Below are positions 24,165-32,488 of a DNA stretch of 51,852 nt, in pieces (positions within the stretch are counted from its first letter, which is position 1; the number at the start of each line of letters is the position of its first letter). Location: contig JAFUAE010000177.1 in NCBI GenBank assembly GCA_017460845.1, forward strand, positions 1-51,852, read 5' to 3'. The position numbers were made by a program, and so were the translations under genes. The notes beneath the pieces are model-generated. The model saw only the letters and a list, made by a program, of their open reading frames with translations. It made no database searches and was not told the DNA's origin. The DNA comes from Lachnospiraceae bacterium (lineage in GTDB: Bacteria; Bacillota; Clostridia; Lachnospirales; Lachnospiraceae).

Positions 24165-25177
24165 TGCCTGCACTCCGGCAGGCTGCTGATGGAATGAGAA
24201 TAAAGAAACGGTCAAAGAATCAAATCAGAAAAATGCTTATGGCGCTGCTGTGCCTTGCCGCAGCGCTTTTTCTTGTGTCCTGCCGCGGAATCGAACTGGA
24301 AAACAAGACGGAGTTCGTAGAGGAATACACGAAGCCTCAGGCAATGATCCTGATCGCGAATGAGCGGAACCGTTATGAAAATATCTATTCCGAACAGATC
24401 TGGGATATCGCGCTCGGAGAAGGGGAGACCGGCTTTGATAAGCTGACCGTGCACAATGTAAAACAGTTCATGGAGCAGATCAAGCTGCTTGGCATGCTGG
24501 CGGAGGAGCGGGGGATCACTGCGAGCAGTCAGGAAAGAGATGTGATCCGTCAGGTAACGGATGAATATATGCACGGGCTGTCCGACGCCGATCTGGCATA
24601 TATCGGCTGCGACCGTTCTGACGTACAGAAGCTGTATACGGATTTCTTTATAGCAGAGAAGCTGGTCAGAAGCATTACCGGAGAGGTGGATACGGAAATC
24701 AGCGATTCCGAAGTCAAGGTGATCCGCATTCAGCAGATCGGGACCGTGGACCTGAAAAAGGCCAAGGCTATCCTGAAGCGCATCAAAATAGACGGCGAGA
24801 GCTTCAGCTCCATGGCAAGCCGTTATACGGAAACCGACACGACGGACCTGACCCTGATGCGTACGGATACGGACGACCTGATCTCGAGGACCGCATTTGC
24901 GCTCGAGGAAGGGCAGACCTCCAACATTCTGGCTGTCGGTGATATGTACTACATCATCAACTGTGTGGACGGTTATGCGGAAAATGAGACGCTGGAGAGA
25001 AAAGAAAGACTGAAAAAGGCAATGAATTCAATGGCAGTCAGAGAGATCCTCGGACCATACCAGAGCGAGCATAATATTAAATTTGTCGAACGCTTCTGGA
25101 ATGAAATCGAGTTCGGGGACGACGGCGGATCCACTGTAGAGAATTTCTTTGACGTCTATAACGAAATGGTCAGATAA
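24161..25177 (+). CDS. Lipoprotein with parvulin-like (PPIC) peptidyl-prolyl isomerase domain
   Basis: This 338-aa protein has a basic N-terminus, a hydrophobic segment and lipobox (FLVSC, Cys41), so it should be an externally anchored lipoprotein. A SurA-like helical N-domain (about 60-170) precedes a parvulin-like domain (about 180-290) with VIRIQQIG, FSSMASRYTETDT, TAFALEEGQTSNILAVGDMYYIINCVD. It resembles PrsA/SurA-type foldases that help exported proteins fold, although the canonical parvulin active-site histidines are not clear. The ORF can begin at 24161 (ATGA overlap with the previous stop) or at 24194 (MRIKKRSKN), which gives a more usual signal peptide. A CIRCE element begins 5 bases after the stop codon. 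Confidence 0.83.
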   Translation: MMPALRQAADGMRIKKRSKNQIRKMLMALLCLAAALFLVSCRGIELENKTEFVEEYTKPQAMILIANERNRYENIYSEQIWDIALGEGETGFDKLTVHNVKQFMEQIKLLGMLAEERGITASSQERDVIRQVTDEYMHGLSDADLAYIGCDRSDVQKLYTDFFIAEKLVRSITGEVDTEISDSEVKVIRIQQIGTVDLKKAKAILKRIKIDGESFSSMASRYTETDTTDLTLMRTDTDDLISRTAFALEEGQTSNILAVGDMYYIINCVDGYAENETLERKERLKKAMNSMAVREILGPYQSEHNIKFVERFWNEIEFGDDGGSTVENFFDVYNEMVR

Positions 25178-25182
25178 AATAT

Positions 25183-25209
25183 TTGGCACTCAACACTTGA
25201 AAGTGCTAA
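25183..25209 (+). promoter_or_regulatory. CIRCE element (HrcA operator) before htpG
   Basis: TTGGCACTC (25183-25191), nine spacer bases, and AAGTGCTAA (25201-25209) match the CIRCE consensus TTAGCACTC-N9-GAGTGCTAA with one mismatch in each arm and the exact 9-9-9 spacing. It covers the -35 box of the htpG promoter, an ideal place for HrcA repression. Confidence 0.88.
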
Positions 25210-25224
25210 CAAATGTGATATACT
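25197..25224 (+). promoter_or_regulatory. htpG promoter overlapping CIRCE
   Basis: TTGAAA (25197-25202), a 16-base spacer, and TATACT (25219-25224). The -35 box lies inside CIRCE, so transcription should rise on heat shock when HrcA is inactive. Confidence 0.75.
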
Positions 25225-25260
25225 TGCATTTATGAATTTCAAGCAAAGGAAGTGTGAGCA

Positions 25261-27327
25261 ATGGCACAGATCAATCAGAAGGGCAATCTGAATATCAATA
25301 GTGAAAATATGTTCCCGATCATCAAGAAATGGCTGTATCAGGATCATGATATCTTTTACAGGGAGCTGATCTCCAATGGCTGCGATGCGGTCACAAAGCT
25401 GAAAAAGCTTTCCCTGATCGGGGAGTATACGGCACCGGAAGACGAGAAATACCGCATTGACGTGACCGTAGACCCGGAAAACAGCTCCATTACATTTGAA
25501 GATAACGGTATCGGAATGACTGCCGAGGAAGTGCAGAAATATATCAATGAGATCGCTTTTTCGGGAGCTGCGGATTTTCTGGAAAAATATAAGGATAAGG
25601 CAAACGAGGACCAGATCATCGGTCACTTCGGACTGGGCTTTTATTCCTCCTTTATGGTATCGGATAAGGTAACGATCGATACCCTGTCATATCGGGAAGG
25701 CGCGGAGCCGGTACTCTGGGTTTCCGAGGACGGCACGCAGTATGAGATGACTGCGGGAAGCAGGAAGACCCACGGCACCTCCATCACCCTCTATATCAAC
25801 GATGAGGAGCTGCAGTTCTGCAACGAATACAAAGCGCGTGAGGTAATCGAAAAATACTGCTCCTTCATGCCGGTCGAGATCTACCTGAAGGATGCCGCGA
25901 AGGAAAGGAAGGCCGCAGAGGAGGCAGCAAAGAAGGAAGGCACCGTGGAGGTGGCGGAGACATCCGCTGATACGGAGGGAAAAGCTGCTGAAACAAAAAA
26001 GGACGCAGCCGAAGAAAAACCGCTGAACGATATCCATCCGCTCTGGAACGAAAGTCCCTCCCAGGTTTCGGAGGACCAGTACAAGGAATTTTACCGCAAG
26101 GTATTCCGTGATTTTAAGGAGCCGCTGTTCTGGATCCACCTGAACATGGAGTATCCGTTCAACTTAAAGGGCATCCTGTACTTCCCGAAGGTAAATGCCC
26201 AGTATGAGAATATCGAAGGCAAAATCAAGCTTTACAACAATCAGGTATTTATCGCGGACAACATTAAGGAAGTCATTCCGGAATACCTGCTTCTGCTGAA
26301 GGGCGTGATCGACTGCCCGGATCTTCCGCTGAATGTATCCAGATCTGCGCTGCAGAACGACGGCTTTGTCAAAAAGATTTCCGATTATATCACCAAGAAA
26401 GTGTCAGACCGTCTGACCGGCATGTTCAAAACAGACCGGGAGAATTATGAAAAGTACTGGGATGACATCAGCCCGTTCATTAAATACGGCTGCATCAAGG
26501 ATGAGAAATTCGGCAGCAAGATGAAGGATGCCATCATCTTCAAAGACCTCGACGGCAAATATCTGACTGCTCCGGAATATCTCGGCAAAACAGAAGAAGC
26601 AGCCGGAAATGCAAATGCCGGCACCGCAGCGGACGATGCGTCCAAAACGGCGGAAACCGCTGATACGGAAAAAACAGAGGCTGCAGAAAATACCGCGGCT
26701 GCTTCCGAAGAGGAAAAGCCGAAGGACAAGATCTTCTATGTGACGGATGAAAAGGAACAGGGGCAGTATATCCGCATGTTCCGGAAAGCCGGCAAAAACG
26801 CCGTGATCCTGAATTTTGCAATCGATACGCCGTTTATCAATTTCATGGAGATGAAGCATGATAATCTGAGCTTCATCCGTATCGACTCCGATATTACAGA
26901 TGAATTTATGGATAAGTCGGAGAAGAGCGAGGAAGACGGCAAGACCGGCGAGAAGCTGACGGCATTCTTCCGCAAGGTACTCGGCGACGACGGTCTGGAC
27001 ATTAAAGTCGAGAAGCTGAAGGATGAGTCCGTGGCCTCCATGATGACCATGTCCGAGGAAGGCCGCCGTATGCAGGAAATGATGAAAATGTATGCGGCGT
27101 ACGGCATGGACATGGGCGATATGGGCAAGGATGCGCAGACCCTGGTGCTGAACGCCAACAATCCGCTGGTCTGCAGGCTGAAGGAAGAGGGCGAGGAGCC
27201 TTCCGAAACCGGCAGCCTGATCGCGGAGCAGCTTTATGATATGGCGCTGCTTTCAAGAGGCGGACTGGATCAGGAACGCATGGAGAAGTTTATCAGGAGA
27301 AGTCAGGATCTGCTGATGAAGCTTTAA
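25261..27327 (+). CDS. htpG: HtpG, Hsp90 chaperone
   Basis: HtpG is a cytoplasmic dimeric ATP-dependent chaperone. The 688-aa protein has the GHKL ATPase domain with the motifs ELISNGCDAVTKL, FEDNGIGMT and GHFGLGFYSSFMV, the middle domain with PLFWIHLNMEYPFNLKG and LPLNVSRSALQND, and a C-terminal dimer domain. Two low-complexity Ala/Glu/Lys/Thr-rich stretches, about 215-255 and 440-485, interrupt the middle domain, making it longer than E. coli HtpG (624 aa). They look like flexible surface insertions. RBS AAAGGAAG lies upstream. The gene has its own CIRCE/HrcA-controlled promoter. A 176-nt structured element follows 7 bases after its stop. Confidence 0.97.
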   Translation: MAQINQKGNLNINSENMFPIIKKWLYQDHDIFYRELISNGCDAVTKLKKLSLIGEYTAPEDEKYRIDVTVDPENSSITFEDNGIGMTAEEVQKYINEIAFSGAADFLEKYKDKANEDQIIGHFGLGFYSSFMVSDKVTIDTLSYREGAEPVLWVSEDGTQYEMTAGSRKTHGTSITLYINDEELQFCNEYKAREVIEKYCSFMPVEIYLKDAAKERKAAEEAAKKEGTVEVAETSADTEGKAAETKKDAAEEKPLNDIHPLWNESPSQVSEDQYKEFYRKVFRDFKEPLFWIHLNMEYPFNLKGILYFPKVNAQYENIEGKIKLYNNQVFIADNIKEVIPEYLLLLKGVIDCPDLPLNVSRSALQNDGFVKKISDYITKKVSDRLTGMFKTDRENYEKYWDDISPFIKYGCIKDEKFGSKMKDAIIFKDLDGKYLTAPEYLGKTEEAAGNANAGTAADDASKTAETADTEKTEAAENTAAASEEEKPKDKIFYVTDEKEQGQYIRMFRKAGKNAVILNFAIDTPFINFMEMKHDNLSFIRIDSDITDEFMDKSEKSEEDGKTGEKLTAFFRKVLGDDGLDIKVEKLKDESVASMMTMSEEGRRMQEMMKMYAAYGMDMGDMGKDAQTLVLNANNPLVCRLKEEGEEPSETGSLIAEQLYDMALLSRGGLDQERMEKFIRRSQDLLMKL

Positions 27328-27334
27328 TGATTCA

Positions 27335-27510
27335 GCAGCTGCCGGGAATTGGCAGATGCCATAGACCTGAGGGATTGCAATTCCAGGTCTTATGGCGCAG
27401 GATAGCCGTAGAAAAATGCGTGTTTAGCATTTTTCGAGGATAGACAAGCCGGAAGACCGCGTGAATTGCATTCCGCACGGTCTCGGCTGTCTGCCGATCC
27501 CGGCAGCTGC
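27335..27510 (+). ncRNA. 176-nt structured repeat element, copy 1 (after htpG)
   Basis: The outer stem GCAGCTGCCGGGA (27335-27347) pairs perfectly with TCCCGGCAGCTGC (27498-27510) and continues through GGCAGA/TCTGCC. Inside are three hairpins: GCCATAGACCTG/CAGGTCTTATGGC (27358-27396), GAAAAATGC/GCATTTTTC (27411-27435, 9 bp, 7-nt loop), and GCCGGAAGACCG/CGGTCTCGGC (27449-27487), with GCGTGAAT/ATTCCGC nested in the third. Single-stranded joints GATAGCCGTA and GATAGACAA flank the second hairpin. A second copy with the same length and order lies at 51517-51692, with compensatory changes in the outer stem. There is no conserved ORF and no U-tract. It is called ncRNA on structure alone; a DNA-level repeat (MITE-like) is the main alternative. 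Confidence 0.75.
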
Positions 27511-27562
27511 TTATTTCAAAGAAGAGATTTTATATTAGATTCATTAAGGAGAAATTACCGGA

Positions 27563-28960
27563 ATGAGCAAAAAAAGCGAAGGAAATAAGCTGAAAGAAAA
27601 GCTTGGATTCAGCTTTGAGCATATTGCCGGCAGGAAGCCGGAGGATATCGAAAAGGCACAGGAATTCTGCGAAGGCTACAAGGCTTTTATGAATGCGTCC
27701 AAGACGGAAAGAGAATGCTGCGCCTATGTGCAGCAGCTTGCGGAAGCGGAAGGATATACCTGCTTCGAACCGGGAAAGACCTATAAAGCCGGCGAAAGGA
27801 CATATTTCATCAACCGCGGCAAAAATATTATTCTGGTCACCTTCGGTAAGCGTCCGCTGGAGGAAGGCGTCCGCTTTAATATTGCGCATATAGACAGTCC
27901 GAGACTGGACCTTAAGCCCTTCCCGCTTTATGAGAAGGATGAGATCGCTTACCTGAAGACTCATTATTACGGCGGCATCCGCAAGTACCAGTGGGGCACG
28001 ATCCCGCTTGCCATGCACGGCGTAATCATGCTGAAGGACGGCACTAAGGTAACGCTGTGCGTTGGGGAAGAAGAGGACGATCCGAAGTTTGTTGTCTCCG
28101 ACCTTCTGCCGCATCTTGCCGCAAAGCAGAATAAGCGGCCGCTGAATGAAGGACTGAGAGGCGAGGAGCTGAATATCATCATCGGTAATATTCCCTATCA
28201 GGATGAAGACGTGTCCGAGAAATTCAAGCTGACTGTACTGCAGCTGTTAAACGAGCGTTTCGGGATGACAGAGCAGGATTTCACGAGGGCCGAGATCGAG
28301 ATGGTCCCCGCCGTAAAAGCAGCGGATATCGGACTTGACCGCTCCCTCGTGGGTGCCTACGGGCAGGACGACAAGGTCTGCGCCTATACGGCGGTCATGG
28401 CAGCATTTGAAATCAGAAAACCCGAATACACGACCGTGACGGTCCTGACGGATAAGGAGGAGATCGGATCCGAGGGAAATACCGGCATGGCGTCCAGCGC
28501 GCTCACTGATTTCATAGAGGATCTCTGCGAGCCGGTATCTGCGAGACCAAGGGAAGTGTACAGGCATTCCGTATGCCTTTCCTCCGACGTGAACGCAGCT
28601 TACGACCCGACCTTTGCCGATGTATTTGACAAGCGGAATTCCTGCCTGCTCGGACACGGTCCGGTATTGACCAAATATACAGGTGCCAGGGGAAAATCGG
28701 GCTCAAATGACGCATCCGCGGAAACGATGGCAAGGGTGATCGCCTGCATGGAAAGGGAAGGCGTCTGCTGGCAGATCGGAGAGCTCGGCAAGGTGGATGA
28801 AGGCGGCGGCGGAACGATCGCACTGTTTATGGGCAACCGAAATGTGGACACCGTAGACCTCGGAGTTCCGGTACTGGCCATGCACGCACCGTTCGAAATT
28901 ACCTCGAAGCTGGATATTTATCATACCTACAAAGCCTTCTGTGCATTTTATAAAGAGTAA
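27563..28960 (+). CDS. M18-family aminopeptidase
   Basis: This 465-aa protein is a cytoplasmic dinuclear-zinc aspartyl-type aminopeptidase of family M18, which trims N-terminal residues (often acidic) from peptides. The motifs are FNIAHIDSPRLDLKP (first zinc His), the GAYGQDDKVCAYTA metal-bridging Asp, VLTDKEEIGSEGNTGM (catalytic Glu), LSSDVNAAYDPT (zinc Asp), and MHAPFEITSKLDIYHTYKAF at the C-terminus (zinc His). It is the 'aminopeptidase 1' form common in Clostridia. Start ATG 27563 with AAGGAG upstream. Confidence 0.93.
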   Translation: MSKKSEGNKLKEKLGFSFEHIAGRKPEDIEKAQEFCEGYKAFMNASKTERECCAYVQQLAEAEGYTCFEPGKTYKAGERTYFINRGKNIILVTFGKRPLEEGVRFNIAHIDSPRLDLKPFPLYEKDEIAYLKTHYYGGIRKYQWGTIPLAMHGVIMLKDGTKVTLCVGEEEDDPKFVVSDLLPHLAAKQNKRPLNEGLRGEELNIIIGNIPYQDEDVSEKFKLTVLQLLNERFGMTEQDFTRAEIEMVPAVKAADIGLDRSLVGAYGQDDKVCAYTAVMAAFEIRKPEYTTVTVLTDKEEIGSEGNTGMASSALTDFIEDLCEPVSARPREVYRHSVCLSSDVNAAYDPTFADVFDKRNSCLLGHGPVLTKYTGARGKSGSNDASAETMARVIACMEREGVCWQIGELGKVDEGGGGTIALFMGNRNVDTVDLGVPVLAMHAPFEITSKLDIYHTYKAFCAFYKE

Positions 28961-28972
28961 GTGATCCTTGCG

Positions 28973-29347
28973 ATGAGCAGAAAAACAAGAAATGATCTTT
29001 TGCTGATAATCATATGTCTTGCAGCTGCCGCCCTGTTCCTGCTGTTCAGGGGCGGCAGCTTTCTGCACAAAAAAGATGCGGTGATCGTGGTCACCGTAGA
29101 TGACAGGGAGCAGTTCAGGGCCAGGGCTTCGGAGCTGGTGCTGCCGTATACGCTGACGGTCAGCGGATACGAAGGCGGACACAACCATTTTATCATTGAC
29201 GAAGATGAAAACGGCGCAATCGGAGTACGCTGCGAAAAAGCAGACTGTCCGGATAAGATCTGTGTTCAGACCGGACGCGTCACGCTCCCCGACCAGCCGG
29301 TCGTCTGCCTGCCCCACAGGGTGACGGCAAGAATCCTGCCTGAATAA
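28973..29347 (+). CDS. NusG domain II-containing small membrane-anchored protein
   Basis: This ~124-aa protein has one N-terminal hydrophobic helix (LLLIIICLAAAALFLLF) and a NusG-II-like beta domain outside the membrane. The visible motifs are VTVSGYEGGHNHFIIDEDENG, and ADCPDKICVQTGRV with two cysteines, and PVVCLPHRVTARI. These proteins commonly lie next to a Gx transporter gene or flavin-transfer (ApbE/RnfG) genes; none is adjacent here. The function is not known. GTG 28961 directly after the M18 stop codon is an alternative start; ATG 28973 gives a usual signal-anchor. Confidence 0.85.
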   Translation: MSRKTRNDLLLIIICLAAAALFLLFRGGSFLHKKDAVIVVTVDDREQFRARASELVLPYTLTVSGYEGGHNHFIIDEDENGAIGVRCEKADCPDKICVQTGRVTLPDQPVVCLPHRVTARILPE

Positions 29348-29357
29348 ACAAAAACAC

Positions 29358-29386
29358 TTGACATTTGGGAGGAATTCCTTTAGAAT
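29358..29386 (+). promoter_or_regulatory. Promoter of tRNA-Met
   Basis: A perfect TTGACA (29358-29363), a 17-base spacer, and TAGAAT (29381-29386), with the tRNA starting 28 bases after the -10 box. Confidence 0.85.
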
Positions 29387-29414
29387 TTGCAATGTTCACG
29401 ACGAAACAGCATAT

Positions 29415-29488
29415 GGCGGAGTAGCTCAGCTGGCTAGAGCACACGGTTCATACCCGTGGTGTCGAGGGTTCAAGTCCCCCCTCCGCTA
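29415..29488 (+). tRNA. tRNA-Met (anticodon CAT, elongator type)
   Basis: A 74-nt cloverleaf: acceptor GGCGGAG/CTCCGCT with a G-T first pair, D-arm GCTC/GAGC, anticodon stem CACGG/CCGTG with loop TTCATAC, T-arm GAGGG/CCCCC around TTCAAGT. The anticodon stem lacks the three G-C pairs of initiators, and the overall sequence resembles the Bacillus elongator Met tRNA, so it is called elongator; a CAU tRNA-Ile cannot be wholly excluded. The T-stem has an A-C mismatch at its second pair. CCA is not encoded. Confidence 0.95.
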
Positions 29489-29495
29489 CTTACAG

Positions 29496-29524
29496 GCCCC
29501 TGCACAGGAATGTGCAGGGGCTTT
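29496..29524 (+). terminator. Terminator of tRNA-Met
   Basis: GCCCCTGCACA (29496-29506) pairs with TGTGCAGGGGC (29511-29521) with a GGAA loop, followed by TTTG. Confidence 0.88.
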
Positions 29525-29586
29525 GCTGTATGCGGGCTGCTGAAAATGGATTGAAAAGGACGGCAAGGTAGTATAAAATCATCAGA

Positions 29587-30519
29587 ATGAAGTGCTATTT
29601 TATTGTAAATCCGAATTCCCGGGGCGGGAAGGGCTTAAGGCTCTGGAACCGTGCACGCGCCTATATGACGAAGCGCGGGATCGAGTATGAGATCTTCTTT
29701 ACGGATGCGCCCGGGGATGCCGCATTTATCGCGAAAACACTGACAGAGGCGGTTCAGGATGAGCCTGTCCGGGTGTTTGTGATCGGTGATGACGGAACGC
29801 TCAATGAGGTGCTGAACGGACTGAAGCATTTGTCGGAAGTGACATTGGGATTCATTTCAACGGCACCTGTGGAAGGCTGCGCCCGCAGCCTGCATTTGAG
29901 TGCCAATCCCGGAAAGCTGCTCAAAGCGGTCAGCACGGGAGGGAGTCCCGCCAGGATCGAAGCGATGGATTATGGCGTGCTGACCTGTGAAAACGGAGAG
30001 ATCATCCGCAGATTTGCAGGAAGCTCCGGGATCGGATTTGATGCGGCAATAAACGGAAGAATGAACCGTTTCCTGAACGAAGGCCCCAGGTTTTTAAGAT
30101 CGCGCAGAATTGCTGCCTTCAGGGAGTGCCTGAAGGAGCTTGTTACCAGCAGGCCGGTACGCGGATATGTGATCCTTGACGGAGAGCGCAGGGTGGAGTT
30201 CAATAACCTGATGTTCGTATCGGTGCATATTCATCCCTATGAGCGCAGCTTCCGCTTCGGCAGCTATGCGGATCCAAAGGACGGAATGCTGGAGATCTGT
30301 GTCGTCAACTGCCGGAACCGCCTGAGGCTGATCCCGCTTCTCTTAAGAAGCCGTTTCCGCGGGCTCGCGGACTGCAGCCGTGTGAGGCTTTTCCAGTGCA
30401 GGGAGGCCCACGTCCATTTCGACAGGCCGTGTATCGTTCATACGGACGGCGAGACGATCCGTTCGCAGACGGATCTGGAATTCAGATGCGTCAGGCAGCA
30501 GCTGAACCTGTTCAGGTAA
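29587..30519 (+). CDS. Diacylglycerol kinase/YegS-like lipid-kinase homologue with altered nucleotide motifs
   Basis: This 310-aa protein is of the DAGK catalytic family: [18 protein letters not shown] opens it, [16 protein letters not shown] is the diphosphate loop (67-75), and [10 protein letters not shown] is the later conserved motif. Two differences stand out. The universal GGDGT is GDDGT here (Asp68 for Gly), and the PxGTGND motif, which also touches nucleotide, is [12 protein letters not shown] (91-102). It may be weakly active, use another substrate, or be non-catalytic. The C-terminal beta domain is complete ([14 protein letters not shown]). The gene stands alone after tRNA-Met. Confidence 0.85.
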   Translation: MKCYFIVNPNSRGGKGLRLWNRARAYMTKRGIEYEIFFTDAPGDAAFIAKTLTEAVQDEPVRVFVIGDDGTLNEVLNGLKHLSEVTLGFISTAPVEGCARSLHLSANPGKLLKAVSTGGSPARIEAMDYGVLTCENGEIIRRFAGSSGIGFDAAINGRMNRFLNEGPRFLRSRRIAAFRECLKELVTSRPVRGYVILDGERRVEFNNLMFVSVHIHPYERSFRFGSYADPKDGMLEICVVNCRNRLRLIPLLLRSRFRGLADCSRVRLFQCREAHVHFDRPCIVHTDGETIRSQTDLEFRCVRQQLNLFR

Positions 30520-30577
30520 GGGACAGTACGGCATCTTAAGGCCGGCAGGCCCGAAGGATGCAAAAAAGGATAAAGTT

Positions 30578-31057
30578 ATGAGAATCGGACATGGATATGA
30601 TGTACACAGGCTGGTGCCCGGGAGAAAGCTGATCCTCGGGGGCGTGGAGATCCCTTATGTACTCGGACTCGACGGGCATTCCGACGCGGATGTGCTCGTG
30701 CATGCCGTCATGGATGCCCTGCTTGGAGCTGCAGCCCTCGGCGATATCGGACAGCATTTTCCGGATAACGACGACAGATATCTGGGCGCGGACAGTGTCA
30801 TGCTTCTGGAGGAGGTCGGAAAGATCCTGAGGACGCACGGATTTACGGTCGGAAATATTGACAGCACGGTAATCTGTCAGAAGCCCAGGCTGAAGGACTA
30901 TATCCCGGGGATGCGGGAAAGGATCGCCAAAGCCCTGGACATCAGGACGGAAGCAGTCAGCGTCAAGGCAACCACGGAAGAAGGCCTGGGCTTTTCCGGA
31001 AGAGGAGAGGGGATCGCAGCGCATGCGGTATGCCTCATCGAAGAAATGATGAAATAA
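30578..31057 (+). CDS. ispF: 2-C-methyl-D-erythritol 2,4-cyclodiphosphate synthase (IspF)
   Basis: IspF is a trimeric cytoplasmic enzyme of the MEP isoprenoid pathway, cyclising CDP-ME 2-phosphate with loss of CMP. The 159-aa protein has the zinc ligands D8 and H10 (GHGYDVHRL), H42 ([13 protein letters not shown]), and [10 protein letters not shown], and the [19 protein letters not shown]-terminus. The ispD gene that often sits just upstream is not here. cysS follows after 18 bases, as in many Firmicutes (ispF-cysS-mrnC). Confidence 0.97.
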   Translation: MRIGHGYDVHRLVPGRKLILGGVEIPYVLGLDGHSDADVLVHAVMDALLGAAALGDIGQHFPDNDDRYLGADSVMLLEEVGKILRTHGFTVGNIDSTVICQKPRLKDYIPGMRERIAKALDIRTEAVSVKATTEEGLGFSGRGEGIAAHAVCLIEEMMK

Positions 31058-31075
31058 AACAGGAGAAATACAAAT

Positions 31076-32488
31076 ATGAAAATTTTTGATACCCTGCAAA
31101 GAAGAAAAGTGGATTTCGTACCGATCGAGCCGGGAAAAGTCGGCATTTACGTCTGCGGACCGACCGTATACAATCTGATCCACATCGGAAACGCACGTCC
31201 GATGATCGTTTTTGACACCTTCCGCCGCTATCTGGAATACAAGGGCTATGAGGTCAATTACGTTTCCAATTTTACGGATGTGGACGACAAGATCATCAAG
31301 GCGGCCAATGAAGAAGGCGTGCCGTCCATTGACATTTCCAGAAAATACATTAAGGAATGCAAGAAGGACATGAGCGACCTCAATGTCAGACCGGCGACAC
31401 ATCATCCGCAGGCAACGCTGGAGATCGACGGGATGATCCGGATGATCCAGAAGCTGATCGACAGCGGACACGCTTATGTGGCCGACGACGGAACGGTTTA
31501 TTTCGCGGTTGCCACGGACAAGGGTTACGGCAAGCTCAGCCACAAGGACCTGAACGAAATGATGTCCGGCCTCAGGGATCTTAAGGTAAGCGGCGAGGAG
31601 CAGAAGAAGGATCCGAACGACTTTGTGCTGTGGAAGCCGAAGAAGGAAGGCGAGCCTTACTGGGAGTCCCCATGGTGCGAAGGCCGTCCGGGCTGGCATA
31701 TCGAGTGCTCGGTCATGAGCCAGAAGTACATCGGCGATACCATAGACATCCATTGCGGAGGAGAGGACCTGATCTTCCCGCATCATGAAAATGAGATCGC
31801 GCAGTCGGAATGCGCGACCGGAAAGCCCTTCTGCAATTACTGGATGCACAACGGCTTCCTGAAGATCAATAACGAGAAAATGTCCAAATCCCTGGGCAAC
31901 TTCTTTACAGTCAGGGACATTACCTCGCAGTATGATCCGATGGTGCTCCGCCTGTTTATTCTGAGCGCGCAGTACCGGACTCCGCTTAATTTCTCCAAGG
32001 AGCTGATGGATCAGACCAAGGCATCCTATGAAAGGATCCTGAACTGCACTGACAGGCTGAAGGATCTGATCGCTGCAAATGCTTCCGGCGGCCTGACTGA
32101 GGCGGTAAAGGAAGAGCAGGAAAAGGTAAAGGCTTTCATTGCGGAATTCGAAGCCGCGATGGATGACGATAATAATACTGCAAATGCAGAAACCGCTGTG
32201 TTTGAGATCGTCCGTCTGGCGAACTCGACGGTAAATGAAAACTCCTCAAAAGAATATGCGGAGTATCTGCTCGGTGTGATCCGGACGCTCTGCGACGGCG
32301 TACTCGGCGTAATTTCCGAGCGCCGGGAGGAAAGCCTGGATGCTGAGATCGAGGAGCTCATCGCCAAGCGTCAGGAAGCCAGAAAAGCAAGGGATTTCAA
32401 GACAGCCGATGCGATCCGTGACCAGCTGACTGCCATGGGCATCATACTTGAGGATACCAAAGAGGGCGTTAAGTGGAAGAAAGCTTGA
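31076..32488 (+). CDS. cysS: Cysteinyl-tRNA synthetase
   Basis: CysS charges tRNA-Cys with cysteine. The 470-aa class I synthetase has the HIGH motif (HIGNARP), the KMSKS loop (KMSKSLGN), a zinc site from YVCGPTVYN and [10 protein letters not shown] with [15 protein letters not shown], and a helical C-terminal anticodon domain. Length is normal (461-470). No T-box leader is visible in the 18 bases upstream, so it appears to be controlled as part of the ispF-cysS-mrnC unit. Confidence 0.98.
   Translation: MKIFDTLQRRKVDFVPIEPGKVGIYVCGPTVYNLIHIGNARPMIVFDTFRRYLEYKGYEVNYVSNFTDVDDKIIKAANEEGVPSIDISRKYIKECKKDMSDLNVRPATHHPQATLEIDGMIRMIQKLIDSGHAYVADDGTVYFAVATDKGYGKLSHKDLNEMMSGLRDLKVSGEEQKKDPNDFVLWKPKKEGEPYWESPWCEGRPGWHIECSVMSQKYIGDTIDIHCGGEDLIFPHHENEIAQSECATGKPFCNYWMHNGFLKINNEKMSKSLGNFFTVRDITSQYDPMVLRLFILSAQYRTPLNFSKELMDQTKASYERILNCTDRLKDLIAANASGGLTEAVKEEQEKVKAFIAEFEAAMDDDNNTANAETAVFEIVRLANSTVNENSSKEYAEYLLGVIRTLCDGVLGVISERREESLDAEIEELIAKRQEARKARDFKTADAIRDQLTAMGIILEDTKEGVKWKKA

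Noticed and set aside
27335..27510. Ordinary Rho-independent terminator after htpG
   Set aside because: The structure is branched and 176 nt long, has no T-run after the last stem, and is copied elsewhere.
29358..29543. A 61-residue frame covering tRNA-Met
   Set aside because: It runs through the promoter, the tRNA cloverleaf and its terminator; the tRNA explains the conservation.
31058..31075. T-box riboswitch before cysS
   Set aside because: Only 18 bases separate ispF from cysS; there is no room for a T-box leader.
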